A stretch of 64,000 nt of DNA from Parasponia andersonii (lineage: Eukaryota > Streptophyta > Magnoliopsida > Rosales > Cannabaceae). The first letter of the stretch is position 1. Every line of letters starts with the position of its first letter. The notes under the pieces are model-generated. The model had not been told where the DNA came from and did not search any database. It saw only the letters and a program-made list of their open reading frames with translations. Of this stretch, positions 46,186 to 58,810 are shown piece after piece. A program made the translations under genes and the position numbers. Location: assembly GCA_002914805.1 (NCBI GenBank), contig JXTB01000220.1, positions 239,230-303,229 of the forward strand. The letters run 5' to 3'.

Positions 46186-46518
46186 TGCCTAAAGAGAAAT
46201 CACTCGTTAAGTAAAAGGGTCAATCAAGCCCATTCTCTTGATACGATAATAGAAAGCTCGAAGTAGATTGCTAAGAGCCGGGGAGACAGACAAACTGTCA
46301 AGTTTGTTGAAGCTCGTAAAAATAGTGTTTGCATTTTTCTATCCCCATCTCTTTTATTTATTTACTTTGAGCTTGTGCATGATATTTAGTTATTTTTACT
46401 TGTTATATTGTTTACTTACATAATTTACTTGCTTATCATGAAAAGTTTGCAAAAGTTTTTAAAACCCAATTCATCCCCCCCTCCCCCCGTAATTGGGTTT
46501 GCTAATCTTGAGCTAACA
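46186..46518 (-). mobile_element. LTR fragment of the non-autonomous element, copy B
   Basis: Minus-strand equivalent of 25467-25786: TGTTAGCTCAAGATTAGC at 46518, then a G-rich stretch, and GGGTCAATCAAGCCC near the CACTC junction (read on the plus strand). Bounded by TCTTA (46519-46523) on one side and CACTC (46181-46185) on the other, exactly as in copy A. Confidence 0.8.
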
Positions 46519-46523
46519 TAAGA

Positions 46524-49500
46524 TTTGAGAAATATACCTGCGAGCTGATTGTCATGCCGAATCTATTTTGTTCTCAGATTAGTGTCAAACCATCTATATC
46601 TAAACAATAATACGATGCAACTCTTTATATAAGACAACTCTAGAACCTGTTCAAGTATACCATAGAAGTAATTTCGATCCAATCTAGGACTGCGAACCTC
46701 ACAACTTCTAGTCTTTCGTTTAATGCCACACTTTTCAACTAAATACTTGATACCGTTACCACATAACCAAGATTGAGAAAGTTAAGAAGTTCGATCTACT
46801 AACCAATGCATATAATTTATCATTGACATCATTTGAACTTGTTGCTTGTAATTCATTTGTCTCGAAAGAAAAAAGAAAAAAGAGATTTGACTTAATAATG
46901 GAATAAAAAAATTAACAAAATTATTTCATAGACACTTATTCGGTTCTAATACTATGTGAGAAACTCAACTTCTTATTGTTGTTCTAAGTTTCCACCACTT
47001 TTAGCCTTCAACTCTCTCATGTGCACACTGCATATATGTAGTGTCAAACATTAGAAACTAATATCATAATTATTAGAAAGGAAGCATAAATTGACATTAC
47101 TTACTCAAGAGATTTCTGTATTTCTGGATAGTTATTCATCTGTACCACTTAACTTTAAGTCGGTCAAATGGATCAAGTGTAACTATGCCTTTTTTGTCTA
47201 GTGGGTTATCAACAGACTAAAAACTGATAATATGTGGTTTGAATGAATATTAACAGTAAATTCATTATGATTAGGGTGATTGAATTGAGTCTCCAAACCT
47301 TGCAAATAAATTGAGCAAAATGTAAGGGCTTCATTAAAACATATGCTTCAATAATAGACCTTTTTTCGCATACCTGATTTTAAACATACTACTTGTAAAC
47401 ACCCATGGGTCATTCAATTGAGTACATCTATCTAAAATAAATAGGACCATCGAGTATTGCCTCTTCTGATAGATGAAGAATGAAGTGAACAATTATATGA
47501 AAAAAAGGTTGGAGGGAAAATTCTTTCTAACTTGCTCAATATGGTTGTAACATCCTGTTGCATTTTCTTAAGATCGACCATATTTAATATGTGTGCACAA
47601 AGCTATTGGAAAACAAAGCACTACTTAGTGATAGTAACCTAAATTTCCTTCTTCAAGTACAGTCTAAGCCCAACTGGTAGCATACGTTAAAATGAGACAT
47701 TACAGTCACGTGATTTCAACCTAGATATCCTATCTTTTATTTCATTGATATATTTTGCTAGATTGGAAGCAAAATCATCAGTAAATTGGACTAACTTGAC
47801 AAACTGACAAATTTCTTATGCTCTCTAGCACTTAAAGTGTAAGAAGCATGGGGTTTCTTCCATTTGTTTTTCCACTTTGCAAAAATGTAACTTTTTGCGA
47901 ATCTTCATGTCTGTAAGATCAAGTCTAGCCTTTTCTATATCCTTGGATTTTCCTTCGATGCTTAAAAGAATTCCCAAAACACTATTACAAAAATTCCTCT
48001 TGTTATGCATGACATCTAAATTATATCTCAATAATAAATGCTGCCTATAGTCAAACTCGAAAAAGAAACTCTTCAACTATTTCAGCTCAACGACCGTACA
48101 TTTTCTTTTCACTCTGCCATGATCTTTGTGCTTCTGGGGTAATCTCATCTATAAATGTTCCAATTGTCTCAATATGTCATCTCTTGAACACTTTTTATGC
48201 ACTGGCCTCATTTCATACTACCCATTGTATTGTCTTCTCTTTCTCATTTTATCATCCATCAAAAGAAATCATCTATACCAGATATCATTGATGGAGTTTC
48301 TTTATTACAAGTTGAGCATACTTTATACTCTTTTGTACTCCAACCTGACACTAAGGCATATGCCGGATTTTCATTGATGGTCCACATAACTGTAGCCTAA
48401 ATATGGGATGTGTTAGCACTTATTATTTCATGAATTTTAATAGCATTAACCCACAATTTGTTCAGTTCATTAACAAGAGGCCTGAAAAAGATGTCCATGT
48501 ATTTTCCAAAGGTAGTAGGACCAGGAATGAGAAGAGACAACATCATTGACTCTGATTTCATATACTTACAGGGTGGCAAGTTATACGGAACGAGTATGAC
48601 TGACCACATGCTATAATCATTGCTCATATTCCCAAATAGGCTTAATCTATATATCACCAATCCCAGTCAGACATTTTAAGGATCAGCTACAAATATAAGA
48701 TATTTCTAGTCAAACTTCTTTCAACCAAGACCATTTGTAGGATTTCTCAGAATACCATCTTCTTTTGACCTCAATGAATCATGCCATCTCATATCCTTCA
48801 TAGTATGCTAAGCACTATATAATCTCTTCAATCAACTTGTAAAGGAAAATACCACATCACTTTCTTCGGCACTTTTTTCCCTGTTTCCCATCGGCTTTCA
48901 TTATATACTATGTAACTTTCTAACTTTGCATTCTCGTTCCAGAATAGAGTACACTAGTACTTACAGATACGAATTGATTCATACCCAAGACTAAGATCAT
49001 GCAATTTTTCCTTGGGCTCATAGTGTAGTCTAGGTAAATTAGTCCCATCTAGAAATGCTTCAAGTTACAATTTCAAGAACATATTAAATGACTTACTGTT
49101 CCACTTGTTCAAAACTTTCAAATGCACCAACTTAACTTTGTGCACCAAGAATACAACTCTTTCTCCATATCCTTAAAAAAATTGACTATACATGTCTGAT
49201 TGTTGTTCATAAACCACCGAGACATTATCCAAGTCTAGATCAACTTCATAACTTGGTTTGCCTATTCTAGCAATATCAGTCATGAGATCATACATCTCAT
49301 TGCCTTGCTTATCATTTTCATCTTCACTGATAACATTTGTTGCTAGAAAAGTTTCTTTGTAAAATGACCATATAGTGTAGGACTATTGGATGCCCTTCTC
49401 AACTCATTCAACTATATCCGAGCCTTGGAATTTCCTTTTTAAACAAACCACACACAGACATCTCACTTTACCTCCATCATTGACAAAAGCTTTTGCCCTT

Positions 49501-49710
49501 TCAATAAAAGCCTTTGCACCTCTTCTAAAAATAGCTGACAATCAGCTCCTTATACTCATCCAACTTTTGTCCACATCCATCTTCTATTGTCCACATATGG
49601 CAACAACCAATTATCCATCAAACTGCCAATACAATGCATTTAAGCAAGTGCTTCCATGTGCATGTATCCTAACTATACCTTACCATTCCACTTCTAAAGG
49701 GTAAGTCCCT
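46524..49710 (-). pseudogene. CACTA (En/Spm) TNP2-type transposase, copy B
   Basis: Inverted relative of copy A, roughly 85-90 percent identical by eye. Seen on the minus strand: N-part at 49700-49440 (PYSKQVLPCACILTIPYHS is a plus-strand shadow), RLSLFGNMSNDYSMWSVILV then PYNLPPCKYMKSESMM at 48660-48540, FDYRQHLLLRYNLDVMHNKR then NFCNSVLGILLSIEGKSKD at 48060-47960, ARLDLTDMKIRKKLHFCKVE, then DUF4218 signs (QQDVTTILSKLERIFPPTF, about 47560-47500) that copy A lacks, and DUF4216 first half at 46720-46560. Many stops and shifts. Ends at the same TCTTA junction as copy A. Confidence 0.85.
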
Positions 49711-50072
49711 ATCCTATTTAGGAATACTTTCTTATGTGGTCTATGATTTGCTCGAATATTGTTCCATTAATGCCGAAATTCTAGTAGTATCTCGCTACAG
49801 TTCCCCTAAGAGTGCTACATATATGACATACCTGGAGAACACAGGGAGATAACATGGTAACTAGACCAAAGAACAATATTTATAAGTGAAGGATAACACA
49901 TAATGTTTAATTCCAACCTATCCAAATACAAAAATTAAGGATTCGATATCAAGATGCATAATCTCTCACCAACATCCGAACAGGTCTAAGGTAATTTCTT
50001 CTATGAGTAAAATAATATATGTAGGTATTGAAACCCACCAAGACTAGTAGACAACGAAATAACAAAATAACC
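49711..50072 (-). mobile_element. CACTA copy B, 5' non-coding part
   Basis: Mirrors 22201-22560. Minus strand begins near 50072 with GGTTATTTTGTTATTTCGTTG. As in copy A no CACTA terminus is present at this end. Confidence 0.65.
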
Positions 50073-51417
50073 TAGGGTATCTCAAGTACTCAAGTGGAAT
50101 TTTGGTAATTCTACCTCTTTTAGGGGTATTTTTGTGCTTTTGGTTCTACTTGGGATGTATTAGGTCTTCAAGGGGTATTTTTATAATTTTATTAGTTATA
50201 GGGGTATTTCGGATATTTTATTAGTAGTAGGGGTACTTGAAAGACTACAGGGGTATTTTTGGTATTTCATTAATTTAAGGGCATTTTTTTGTACTTTTGT
50301 GAAATAAAGGAATTTTTTTGGATGTAGGTTATTTCTAATATTTAATTAGTGTAGGGTTATTTTTGGTACTTTATTAATTGTCAGGGCATTCCAAGTCTTT
50401 TGTAGGTGTATCGAGTCCCCTAGGGGTATTTTGAGACTTGATGAACGCCTAGTTATATTCATTTATTATGGGATTATATTATCATCATAAATTTAGAGTT
50501 TTATTAAATTCCGTAATTTAAAGTACTTTTGTAGACATAGGCCGAAAAGCTAGAATTACCCCTAATTTGTGTTAAATATTCGTTTCTATGTAGGTTTCGT
50601 AAAAAAGGTATGAGTTCTAAACCTTATTAGAGAATGATTCAATTCTTAAACCATTGGATTTTAGACTCAATGACCTACTAAACCCAACTTACAAGATCTA
50701 CCTAGATTATCTCAAAGTGGGTCTCAAATGGACAATATTGTGACTTAGACTTCGTTCATATTTAGCCCAATTCACTTCAATGTTTAGCCTATTCTAGCTT
50801 CAATACAATCCTAAATTGAGTGATTCTTGGTGCTACAGACACATATACAAAAAATTATAGATGTTTTGTTCTTAGAAAAAATTCCAAATCAGCAAAAATC
50901 TTGATAAAAATATCAGATCCTTCCAGATGATAAGTTCAGCCATTAGTTTGACACAGTAGAACCTATCTTCAAAATTTTTGCCCCAAGTCAAGAAATACAG
51001 CCATGCTTGATACAAATTGGTGGCATAGAACTCAAAAGAGATAAGACTTCATTTTCTCTTCTTTGATCAGGACCTAGTTCATCCAAATTCATTGAGTTCC
51101 AGATGCACTTTGAGAGGGGATGAATCTGCCAAAATACAGTGCAACCTTACTTATCCCTAGCCTACACTCTTTAACTTTGTATCTCCAAGTTTTCCTGTAA
51201 ATAGATGCTTAAACTAGGCTTAGGAGGTATCTTGGTTTGAGATCAAGATCACTCACTTTTGTTCTCCTCTTGTTATTCATGTTGTTATAACCTTGCTTTG
51301 CCTTCAAAATAATAAGAATTTTATGTTTAAAGCTATGTACATATTGTGTTCATACTTGTTGTTCTTCTTCATCGTGTTTGCTTAATCTTGCATATTGCTA
51401 AGGTTAAAGGGTGAATT
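50073..51417. other. unclassified repeat, probably LTR-derived, with degenerate AGGGGTATTTT motifs
   Basis: At 50120-50460 the phrase AGGGGTATTTTTGGTATTTTATTAATT recurs at irregular spacing at least eight times (some as AAGGGCATTTTT), like the 'aagggYattttggtaatttt' start of Tekay LTRs. The rest has no ORF. The end (…CTTAATCTTGCATATTGCTAAGG) resembles the U5 part of large gypsy LTRs, and it lies upstream of an Athila-like leader, so it may be a decayed Athila-type 5' LTR; I found no primer-binding site to prove it. Confidence 0.4.
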
Positions 51418-53225
51418 TCTTGGGATATTTGCCCAAAAAAGCAAATTTCAAAATTTAACCTTTTAGTGTAACTTACTTTCTCTTATATGTAGTTATGATA
51501 CTTGCTAAATCAAACTATCTCAGTTGAATAGTTTATTTTTCTGAAAAAGATTCTATGACTTTATTTGTATATAAAGAGACAAACATGATTAAGTATAAAT
51601 TATGGGGAGACTTGTTTCTTTATCTAAGTCTAAATTGACTAGTTCACAATCTGTAAATAAAGATAGAATACTTTATTTACTATGGGTTGTAATGCTTGTC
51701 TATCTCAATGGGAATGATATGTCTCAAATCATTGAAGTGTTTGACTTCTGATAAAAATACTTGTATAATATAAATAAGTTATGTTTATCGAACTGGACAA
51801 GATAATATAAAGAATTAGAGTATCGTAACTTAATTCTTCATATTGCCATAAACTAGCTCTTAGTATGTAGATCTTAATCCTTGATGTTTGATTAGACCTA
51901 CTTTCATAGGTTGTAAAATTTTGATTTGTTAAAAGACTAGCCTATGTGAAATTAGAGACGAACTCTGGTATATTTGAGGTTATTATTTATAAATTGACAA
52001 GAACACCAAATAGTTAAGAATACTATACATTACTACTCCTTTAGCATCTTTTAATATTTATGGAATAATTAAATCTAAGATCTTAGCATTCACTTTGTGA
52101 ATGGGTTAATAATTTTATCTAAATGGCCATTGAGAACAAAATTATCGACAATATTATTTCTTGATAAAAAGATGGCAACTTAAAGGTAAATATGAGTTGG
52201 AGGGGTATTACAGTAATTTTATCTATCTAACTATGACCTTGTATAGGGATTTTACATGTGGTATAGAATATACTAGATAGATCCATTAATCAAGGCTAGT
52301 TGTTTGAATTTCTATAAAAGGTATGGTATTTAATTTAAGAATGCAATATTGGGCCTTTAGTAGAGTGTCTCATTTACTAATAGTATTTATATAAATAACA
52401 TAATAAGAGTTATTATGTATTTGTCATACAATAGGAGCTTAGATTATTTGGATCCATTAGGTCCCTCATCTAGCTCAACAAAGCTCATTAATTAGTTAGT
52501 GGTATTTATGAAATTAGTTTCACGAAACTATATAAAATAATGATTCTACACAGAACTTGGTATTTTGATAAATAAGTTAAATGAGATGGACATATTTATA
52601 CAAAATACACATTAATCCGAAATCGGAGAACAATCTCATTCCTAATTAGATTTGGATAAGCAGTTTTGGGCCTTATATATATAAGATATATGAGAGAAAA
52701 AACTACAGAGTAACTCTAAGAGAGTCCCATGTGAAACAAAGGGAGCGAAAGTGGGAATTTCGACCAAGGCTAAGAGAAAGAGAGGGAGAAAATGTTTCCT
52801 ATAGCCCCATGTTCTCATCTAATATCCAAGTGCTCCAAAGGATCAAGAAGGTATTCTTGATAGTTCTCTAACGAAAGATTCAACTTAGTGCCTACTTGGC
52901 TTATCAATTAAGAGCAAGACCATAGACAAGAAAATTTAGAGTTAGATATTTGATCACCATCAACTAGGAAATCAAGAAGAGCATGCTATAAGAGGTAAAT
53001 TCCAAATCTCATCTCTAAGGTTTATGCATCTGGATTTGATTTATGTTATACATGATCCTACATATGATCTATATATATTATATGGTTATGAAAATATGTT
53101 TTCATGTAAGAATTTTAAAACCTAAATCTGTTAATTTTTTTTCACTGCGTTCATGATTTGATCATGTGTTTTCCATATTTTTTATGCAGATATATTTTTC
53201 CTAACTGTTAGGTTAATTTCCAGTA
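51418..53225 (+). mobile_element. copia-type LTR, copy C
   Basis: Starts TCTTGGGATATTTGCCC and follows copies A and B to the block TGTTAGGTTAATTTCCAGTA. No transposase or other coding is attached, and the sequence left of the LTR differs from copies A/B, so this is an independent insertion. I could not identify a target duplication. Confidence 0.75.
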
Positions 53226-53619
53226 GTTATCCAAGAAGGTAGACAAGGAAACTAATCTAATCACATAAATAACTAATAATAGATATTTAGTAATAAATCC
53301 TCTTATTGGAACTTTCATTATGTGTGAATTCCGATTGAGTGATAAAAGAATTCAGATTATACTTATTTGATGTACCCAAGAGTGGATCCTAATCTTAGCA
53401 AGTGTTTAATTTTGCAATTTTGTATCATTATTTTTTTTGTCACTTTATTTTATATTGTTATAATCATCCTACAATATATTTTCTCTCAACTTTTTTATTT
53501 TTATAATATATATGTTAGGTTCATGTATTATTCACTAATCCTCTCGTGGATCGACCTCAGTAGTGAATTATTACTTTGACACTTTTGTACTTGAAAACAT
53601 AACCGAAAACCAAATTGAC
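53226..53619 (+). other. Athila-like 5' leader
   Basis: No protein domain. The phrase CTCTCGTGGATCGACCTCAGT near 53541-53561, followed by 'ttattactttgacacttttgtacttg', is the characteristic leader sequence just upstream of gag in Athila/Tat-type gypsy elements. The ORF at 53367-53579 is not supported as a gene. Confidence 0.5.
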
Positions 53620-53879
53620 TAAGAGGATAATGACTTTGTACATAATGACTAGGATAGACATAGGGCACTAAGAGACCATATGAATCTCGCAAGTATAGGT
53701 ACACTCTAATGTTTAGTTTTTCCTCTCTATACATCTCATTTTAATTTTAAGCCCGACATCATTCAACGTTTACTATCTTTTCATGGCTTACATTTAGAAA
53801 TTCCTTATTTTTATTTAAGATAATTTGAAGAGGTATATAACACTTATAATGACTAAAATTGTAGTATGCACACCATTAA
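53620..53879 (+). pseudogene. Athila/Tat-like gag, N-terminal part
   Basis: Seen: RALRDHMNLASIGT and, after a shift, HFNFKPDIIQRLLSFHGLHL, then EEVYNTYND. Known: Athila gag begins RTLREYxxP..., followed by NNFELKPxLIxxVQxxxFxGLPxEDPxxHLxxFLEVCxT. The frame is interrupted after position 53874 by a solo LTR and continues at 56533. Confidence 0.75.
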
Positions 53880-54269
53880 TATAATGCCCAAGATTCTCAC
53901 ATACATAATAGGCCAATAATAAGCATGTTCATATTACATAATAGACATATCATGAAACTAGTGTCAATTTTATGATAAATTGCTCATTTTGATCGTTAAA
54001 TTCTTTTAATATATATTATTATACTAATAGTTGTCGAAGTGTTCCCATGCAGTGTAAAGGCTCAGTACCCTCAGAGAGAGAGAGCTTGGTGTGTAAAAAG
54101 AACAAAGAATACATTCATGAATAATAATACCCTTTGCACATGCGTTAAAAACCATGTCTGTTGATAACTTGGTCAAATAGTAGTTTTTCGGTAAAATGTA
54201 TTTTTCACGCTTTTCGGAGCCAAATTCACTGTGCATTCAGCACGTCAAATAGCTTTAATTTAATATTTA

Positions 54270-54270
54270 N
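54270..54270. other. single undetermined base (N)
   Basis: The only ambiguous base seen. It lies in repeat sequence and marks an assembly or consensus uncertainty. Confidence 0.95.
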
Positions 54271-55789
54271 ATCATAAGTCAAAGTATGACTAGATTTCAC
54301 TTTCTAAGCTAGGTTTCACCATTTTGGTCTACACTTGAGTGTATAGGATTGACCAGCAATGTGGTACGTATGCTAAAGATGTTTTGGAGCTGGACACATG
54401 GAAATTAAGGTGCAAAATACCCCTTAGAATTTAAGTTATGCTATTCTTAGCCTTTAAGTACTGATTTTTGACCAAATCTGGTCATTTCTTTCCTCTTCCT
54501 CCCCAGCCACGACTTGCACTACTCCAGCAACTTTCTATACTTTTCTCAACTCCCCTTATCCATATCTAATAGTTTCCAAGTGGTAGAACCAAATTTGGAG
54601 CTCAAGAAAGCAAGATAGGTCAAAACTAGTCAAGGTAATTCTACTAGTTCTTTTTCCTAGGTTTTGTTTTGTTATTTCCATTCTCCACGTGATAATACTT
54701 AAGTAATATTTTCTCTAGCTCCTCTTGAGTCCTAAGATCAATTTAAAAGCATTAGAAATCAGTTTTGTGGAAGTAGAAGGCAAGAGCTTCAACAAAAGTT
54801 TAAACTAGTCAAGGTGAGCTTTTTGTGGAATTTGGAATTGGTAATTTATTTCTATTACTTTAGCTCTTGAATTAAAGCTTTTATTTGATGAATTAAGGTC
54901 TAAGAAAACCTTATATATGGCTGGAAATACAGAATTTAAGTGGAAGATTAAAGTTATACTTAAAGCCCTAAAGTGTGCTAGTTAAGGATTTAAGTGTTGT
55001 CATGTGAGGTAGATTAAGCTTTTATATTTGTAATCTGATTTTCTAAACTTGGAGTGTATATTTTATGGATCTTAATATTTATTACACTCATTTGGTGGCT
55101 GGTTATGATGACACACAAGTATAAAAGTGGTTTTAAACTTTGTCTAAATGAAAGGAATTCAAATGTACCTAGGTTGCTCTAAATGATCCTCTTTGAATTG
55201 TATATGTGGGACTTGGCTTGTTGATTGTTATTACAGGTCTTAAACCATGACTTTAATCATGTGGGGATGTCCTCACAATAGGGGAGGTGCTGTCCAAATA
55301 TTTTTAGGTCCAAATGGTACCATTTAGAAGCAAATGGACTAGTTTTTATGAAAGTAGATGACATTTTGGTTCATTTTGTGATTAGGGTTCCTTATTTTGT
55401 AAAAGCTGTGATTCGGTCTTGTACTTATTTTCTTTAAACATTTTACATTGTAGTGATAATATTAGTAGTAAAATTGACATCAGGTCTTCCACACACCTTG
55501 CCACAGAGGATACTATTCCTTTCCACTATCTTTTCTACCCTGACGTAAGGTAAATGAAGATTTATTTTAACTGCATCACAAGAACAATAGTAGATACAAG
55601 ATGTTTTCCTATATGCTTATGTGTATTATTTCAATTATATGTTATTTATATTGTTGTTGTAAAGCTTATGAAAACATAAGCATGGCATGATCATTTAAGC
55701 ATGATTTTAAAAGAAGTGCAGTTTTCCACACATTGGATTTAAAGTAGTACCATTGTACTAATTTTACAAGATATATTTTAAGTATAGTG

Positions 55790-56010
55790 TTTAGTCTGTC
55801 TGCGTTGGGTAAGTATGGTTTACACAGGCATCCTTCCCGCATAGGTGGGCAAAGCTTACTGACTACCGGGGCTGAGCATTGTACTATGAGATTTATCAGG
55901 TGCATTACTTAGTCGGTCTGCGTTGGGTAGGTATGGTTCACATTGGCCATGTGTTTCCTTCCCGCACAGGTGGGCACGGCCTAACGACTGCCGCGACTTT
56001 GTAATGTACT
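55790..56010. repeat. 118-bp imperfect tandem duplication
   Basis: TCTGCGTTGGGTARGTATGG begins at 55799 and again at 55917; each is followed by CTTCCCGCAYAGGTGGGCA and a CTGACTACCG or CGACTGCCGC block. Part of the solo LTR. Confidence 0.85.
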
Positions 56011-56532
56011 CAAAGGCCCTATAAAGAAATGTTTTTCTAAGAAAGTGCATCAAAATGAAAAATTATGAAAGAAAGAGTACAACGGGAATTTCAATAAAGT
56101 TTATACATGAAACACATTCGTGGGCATACATGATCTTACTTACTAAGCATTAGCTCATTTAGTTCCTGTGATGTAGGTGAGGATATATATGATGTATAGA
56201 GTTGCTGATTAGCTAGCAGGCTTTCTTGTTTTTATGATCATACAGATGTAGACGAGCTTGACTTGTGGGTGGTGTTTTCTTTGTATTTTGTTATTCTGGT
56301 GTATTGTAAATATTACTGCTGATGGCAAGATAAACTGAGAAGGAGTTTTTGGTTGTATATTTTGTAAAGACACTTTCAAAAAGTAATGCCACGCAGTTTC
56401 TTTTGTTTTAAAACTTGAAAATTTTAAATTTGGCCCAAATATTTTAACAAAACAAAAGTTATGCTTTATAAAAGAGTAATACTTCCTAGTTTAACCTACA
56501 TAGTCGTATAGTGGAGCTAGGGGGGCGTTACA

Positions 56533-57490
56533 ATTAAACTTAAGTTTTTTCCCTTTTCATTAAAAGATAAAGCTAAAATATGGCTACAAAATCTTAGGTC
56601 GGGTTCTATTGGTTCTTGGGATTAAATGTAACAATAGTTTTTGAAAAACTTTTTTCCTACTCACCGAAAAAATTCTTTCAAAAGATAAATTATCACTTTC
56701 AGTCAAAAATAAGGAGAAACATTTTACCAGTATTGGGACAGGTATTAAGAATTGCTTAATACTTATTCTCACCACGATTTCAAAACATAGAGCTTAGTTT
56801 CACATTTTTATAAGAGGTTAACACCTAAAAATTGGCAAATGATTGAAATGATGTGTAATAGTACTTTTTAAGATAAAGACCCTAATAAGAAAATTGAATA
56901 CTTATCATTAGCTTAAAATGCACAAAATTAGGATATTGTAGGAATTTGTGAGATATTTACCAATACTCAACCTCCTACTTCTAGTGGAGGCATGTACAAC
57001 CTTAGGAAAGATCACAATTTCCAAGCCAAACTTGCATCCTTAGCTAGAAAAGTCGAGACATTTGAAATGAAGAAGAGTGGTCAAGTAAAATCTATGCAAG
57101 AGATTGTGTATCATATTTGTGAAACTAATGATTGTCCCATTCTACCTTCTTTTAAGGAATATCTTCATGAGCAAGCTAATGTTTAACACATTCAAAAGAC
57201 CAAATCCTAATCTATATTCTCAAACTCATAATCCCAACTGGAGAAATCACCCAAATTTTAGTTGGAGAAATTATAATCATGCACAATCTTCACAACAACT
57301 ATTTGATGCACAACAAAATTTTCAAAATCCTCAAGGTTTTGTACCTTACATACCTCCTCCTATGAAAAATTTTGAAGAAGCATTACATTCATTCATTGAA
57401 AAGCAATTGTCTATCAACACTCAAAAATGTCCAAACTATGACGGATTTGAAAGATACTCTTGTAAAATTTGCATCTGCTCTCTAAGTTGA
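56533..57490 (+). pseudogene. Athila/Tat-like gag, C-terminal part
   Basis: Seen: LKFFPFSLKDKAKIWLQNL, FFPTHRKNS, FYQYWDRY at 56540-56760; SGGMYNLRKDHNFQAKLASL then ARKVETFEMKK (56985-57070); CETNDCPILPSF; then after a frameshift HNPNWRNHPNFSWRNYNHAQ and a Gln/Pro-rich stretch with PPPMKNFEEALHSFIEKQ. Known: Athila gag reads RLFPFSLRDKAKAWL ... KFFPxxKTxKLR ... ExWERYKxLLRRCPHHG ... and ends NPGWRNHPNFSWxNNQN. Capsid protein; several stops (for example WD* near 56625). Confidence 0.9.
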
Positions 57491-58810
57491 AGAGAAATAT
57501 AAGTTTCCATCACAACCGCAACAAAAATCAAGGGACAATTCAATTCACATGAGGGAACTTTTGGACGCCAACCTATAGATTGTCAAATCAATCATACTCT
57601 TCATAGTGGTAAGATTGTAGAAAGACCTATTCTTGAACCTTGTGAGAAAGATGATGAATCAAACTCTAAGGATAAAAAAGGGCCTAAACCTATACCCTCT
57701 GAAGAAAAGATTGAATCCTCTCCTACTCTTCTATTTCCTCATACTTTAAATAATTCAGGGAAAACAAATCACAATCTTAAAATTTTTGAAATCTTCAAAT
57801 AGGTAAAGATCAATATCCCTTTATTGGATGCTATTAAACATGTTCCATCTTATGCTAAATTCTTGAAGGACTTGTGTAATGTAAAACAAAAAAACAATTT
57901 GAAGAAGAAAGCTTTTCTAGCCGAACAAGTAAGTTCAATTCTTCAAAATAATAATTGTTTGAAATATAAAGACTTTGGTTGTCCTACAATTTCATGTCTC
58001 TATGGTAAAAAAAAAATTGAACGAGCCTTACTTGATCTTGGAGCTAGTGTGAATTTACCTCCAAATTTAGTTTATCAAAGACTCAATCTAGGTGAGTTAA
58101 AATCGATTTTTGTCACTCTTTTGCTTGTCGATAGATTAGTTAAAGTCCTAGGAGGAGTAGTAGAAGATATGTTAGTTCAAGTTGATAAATTCATATATCT
58201 TGTGGATTTTATTATCTCGGATAAACAACCTCTTGAGGTAAGTAATCCAATTCCTATTATTTTAGGATGACCATTTTTAGCAACTTCTAATAGTTTGATT
58301 AATTGTAGGAATGGAATGAGGATACTTTCATTTGGGAACATGACACTTGAAGTTAATTTTTTCAATTTGTGTAAGCAACCATATGAAGAAGATGAAAATA
58401 AGGAAGCTAACATTATTGAAACTATCTTAAGGGATTTTATTCACATAGGGACTAATTTAGATAGATTAGAAGTTTCTTTAGTTAATTCAGTTGAATCAAG
58501 TATGCATTTAGATCATGATATCTTTAATATATGTTCTTTATCTGATTATTCCCAAAGAATAGAAAACAAAGGATAGAGACCAAGATTCAAAGAATTACCA
58601 TCATGTTCTAGTGTAACAATGCCTTCAAGCATCCAATCATCCAAGTTAAATTGAAACAGTTGCCATCCAATCTCAAATACTCCTTTTTAGGGGAAGATTA
58701 GAATTTTTCAGTAATAATTTCCTCTAAACTTGATGAACACCAAGAAGATAAGGTGCTACAAACATTGAAATTGAATAAATCTGCATTACAAATAAAATAA
58801 AACTTACAAT
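57491..58810 (+). pseudogene. Athila/Tat-like aspartic protease and pre-RT linker
   Basis: Seen: NIPLLDAIKHVPSYAKFLKD and AFLAEQVSSILQNN (57805-57950), CPTISCLYGKKKIERALLDL then GASVNLPPNLVYQRLNLGEL (57984-58100), LADR-equivalent LLVDRLVKVLGGVVEDMLVQ, VDKFIYLVDFII, PIPIILG then a stop at 58268 and PFLATSNSLIN. The DLGAS catalytic motif is intact, as usual in Athila. From 58640 LKQLPSNLKYSFLGED and VIISSKLDEHQEDKVLQTL lead toward RT, but the match ends at about 58800, so RT, RNase H and integrase are missing. Confidence 0.9.

Larger units (their letters stand above)
53880..56532 (+). mobile_element. solo Ty3/gypsy LTR in Athila gag, 5-bp TSD ATTAA
   Basis: 2653 bp, TATAATGCCC (from TGTAACGCCC) to GGGGGGCGTTACA, flanked by ATTAA at 53875-53879 and 56533-56537. 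Removing it plus one ATTAA restores a continuous gag alignment. It holds a 118-bp imperfect tandem duplication (55790-56010), a GTGATGTAGGTGAGG acceptor-like block near 56170, and one undetermined base at 54270. No pol is inside. ORFs at 54024-54236, 55666-55905 and 55856-56053 are LTR sequence. Confidence 0.9.
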
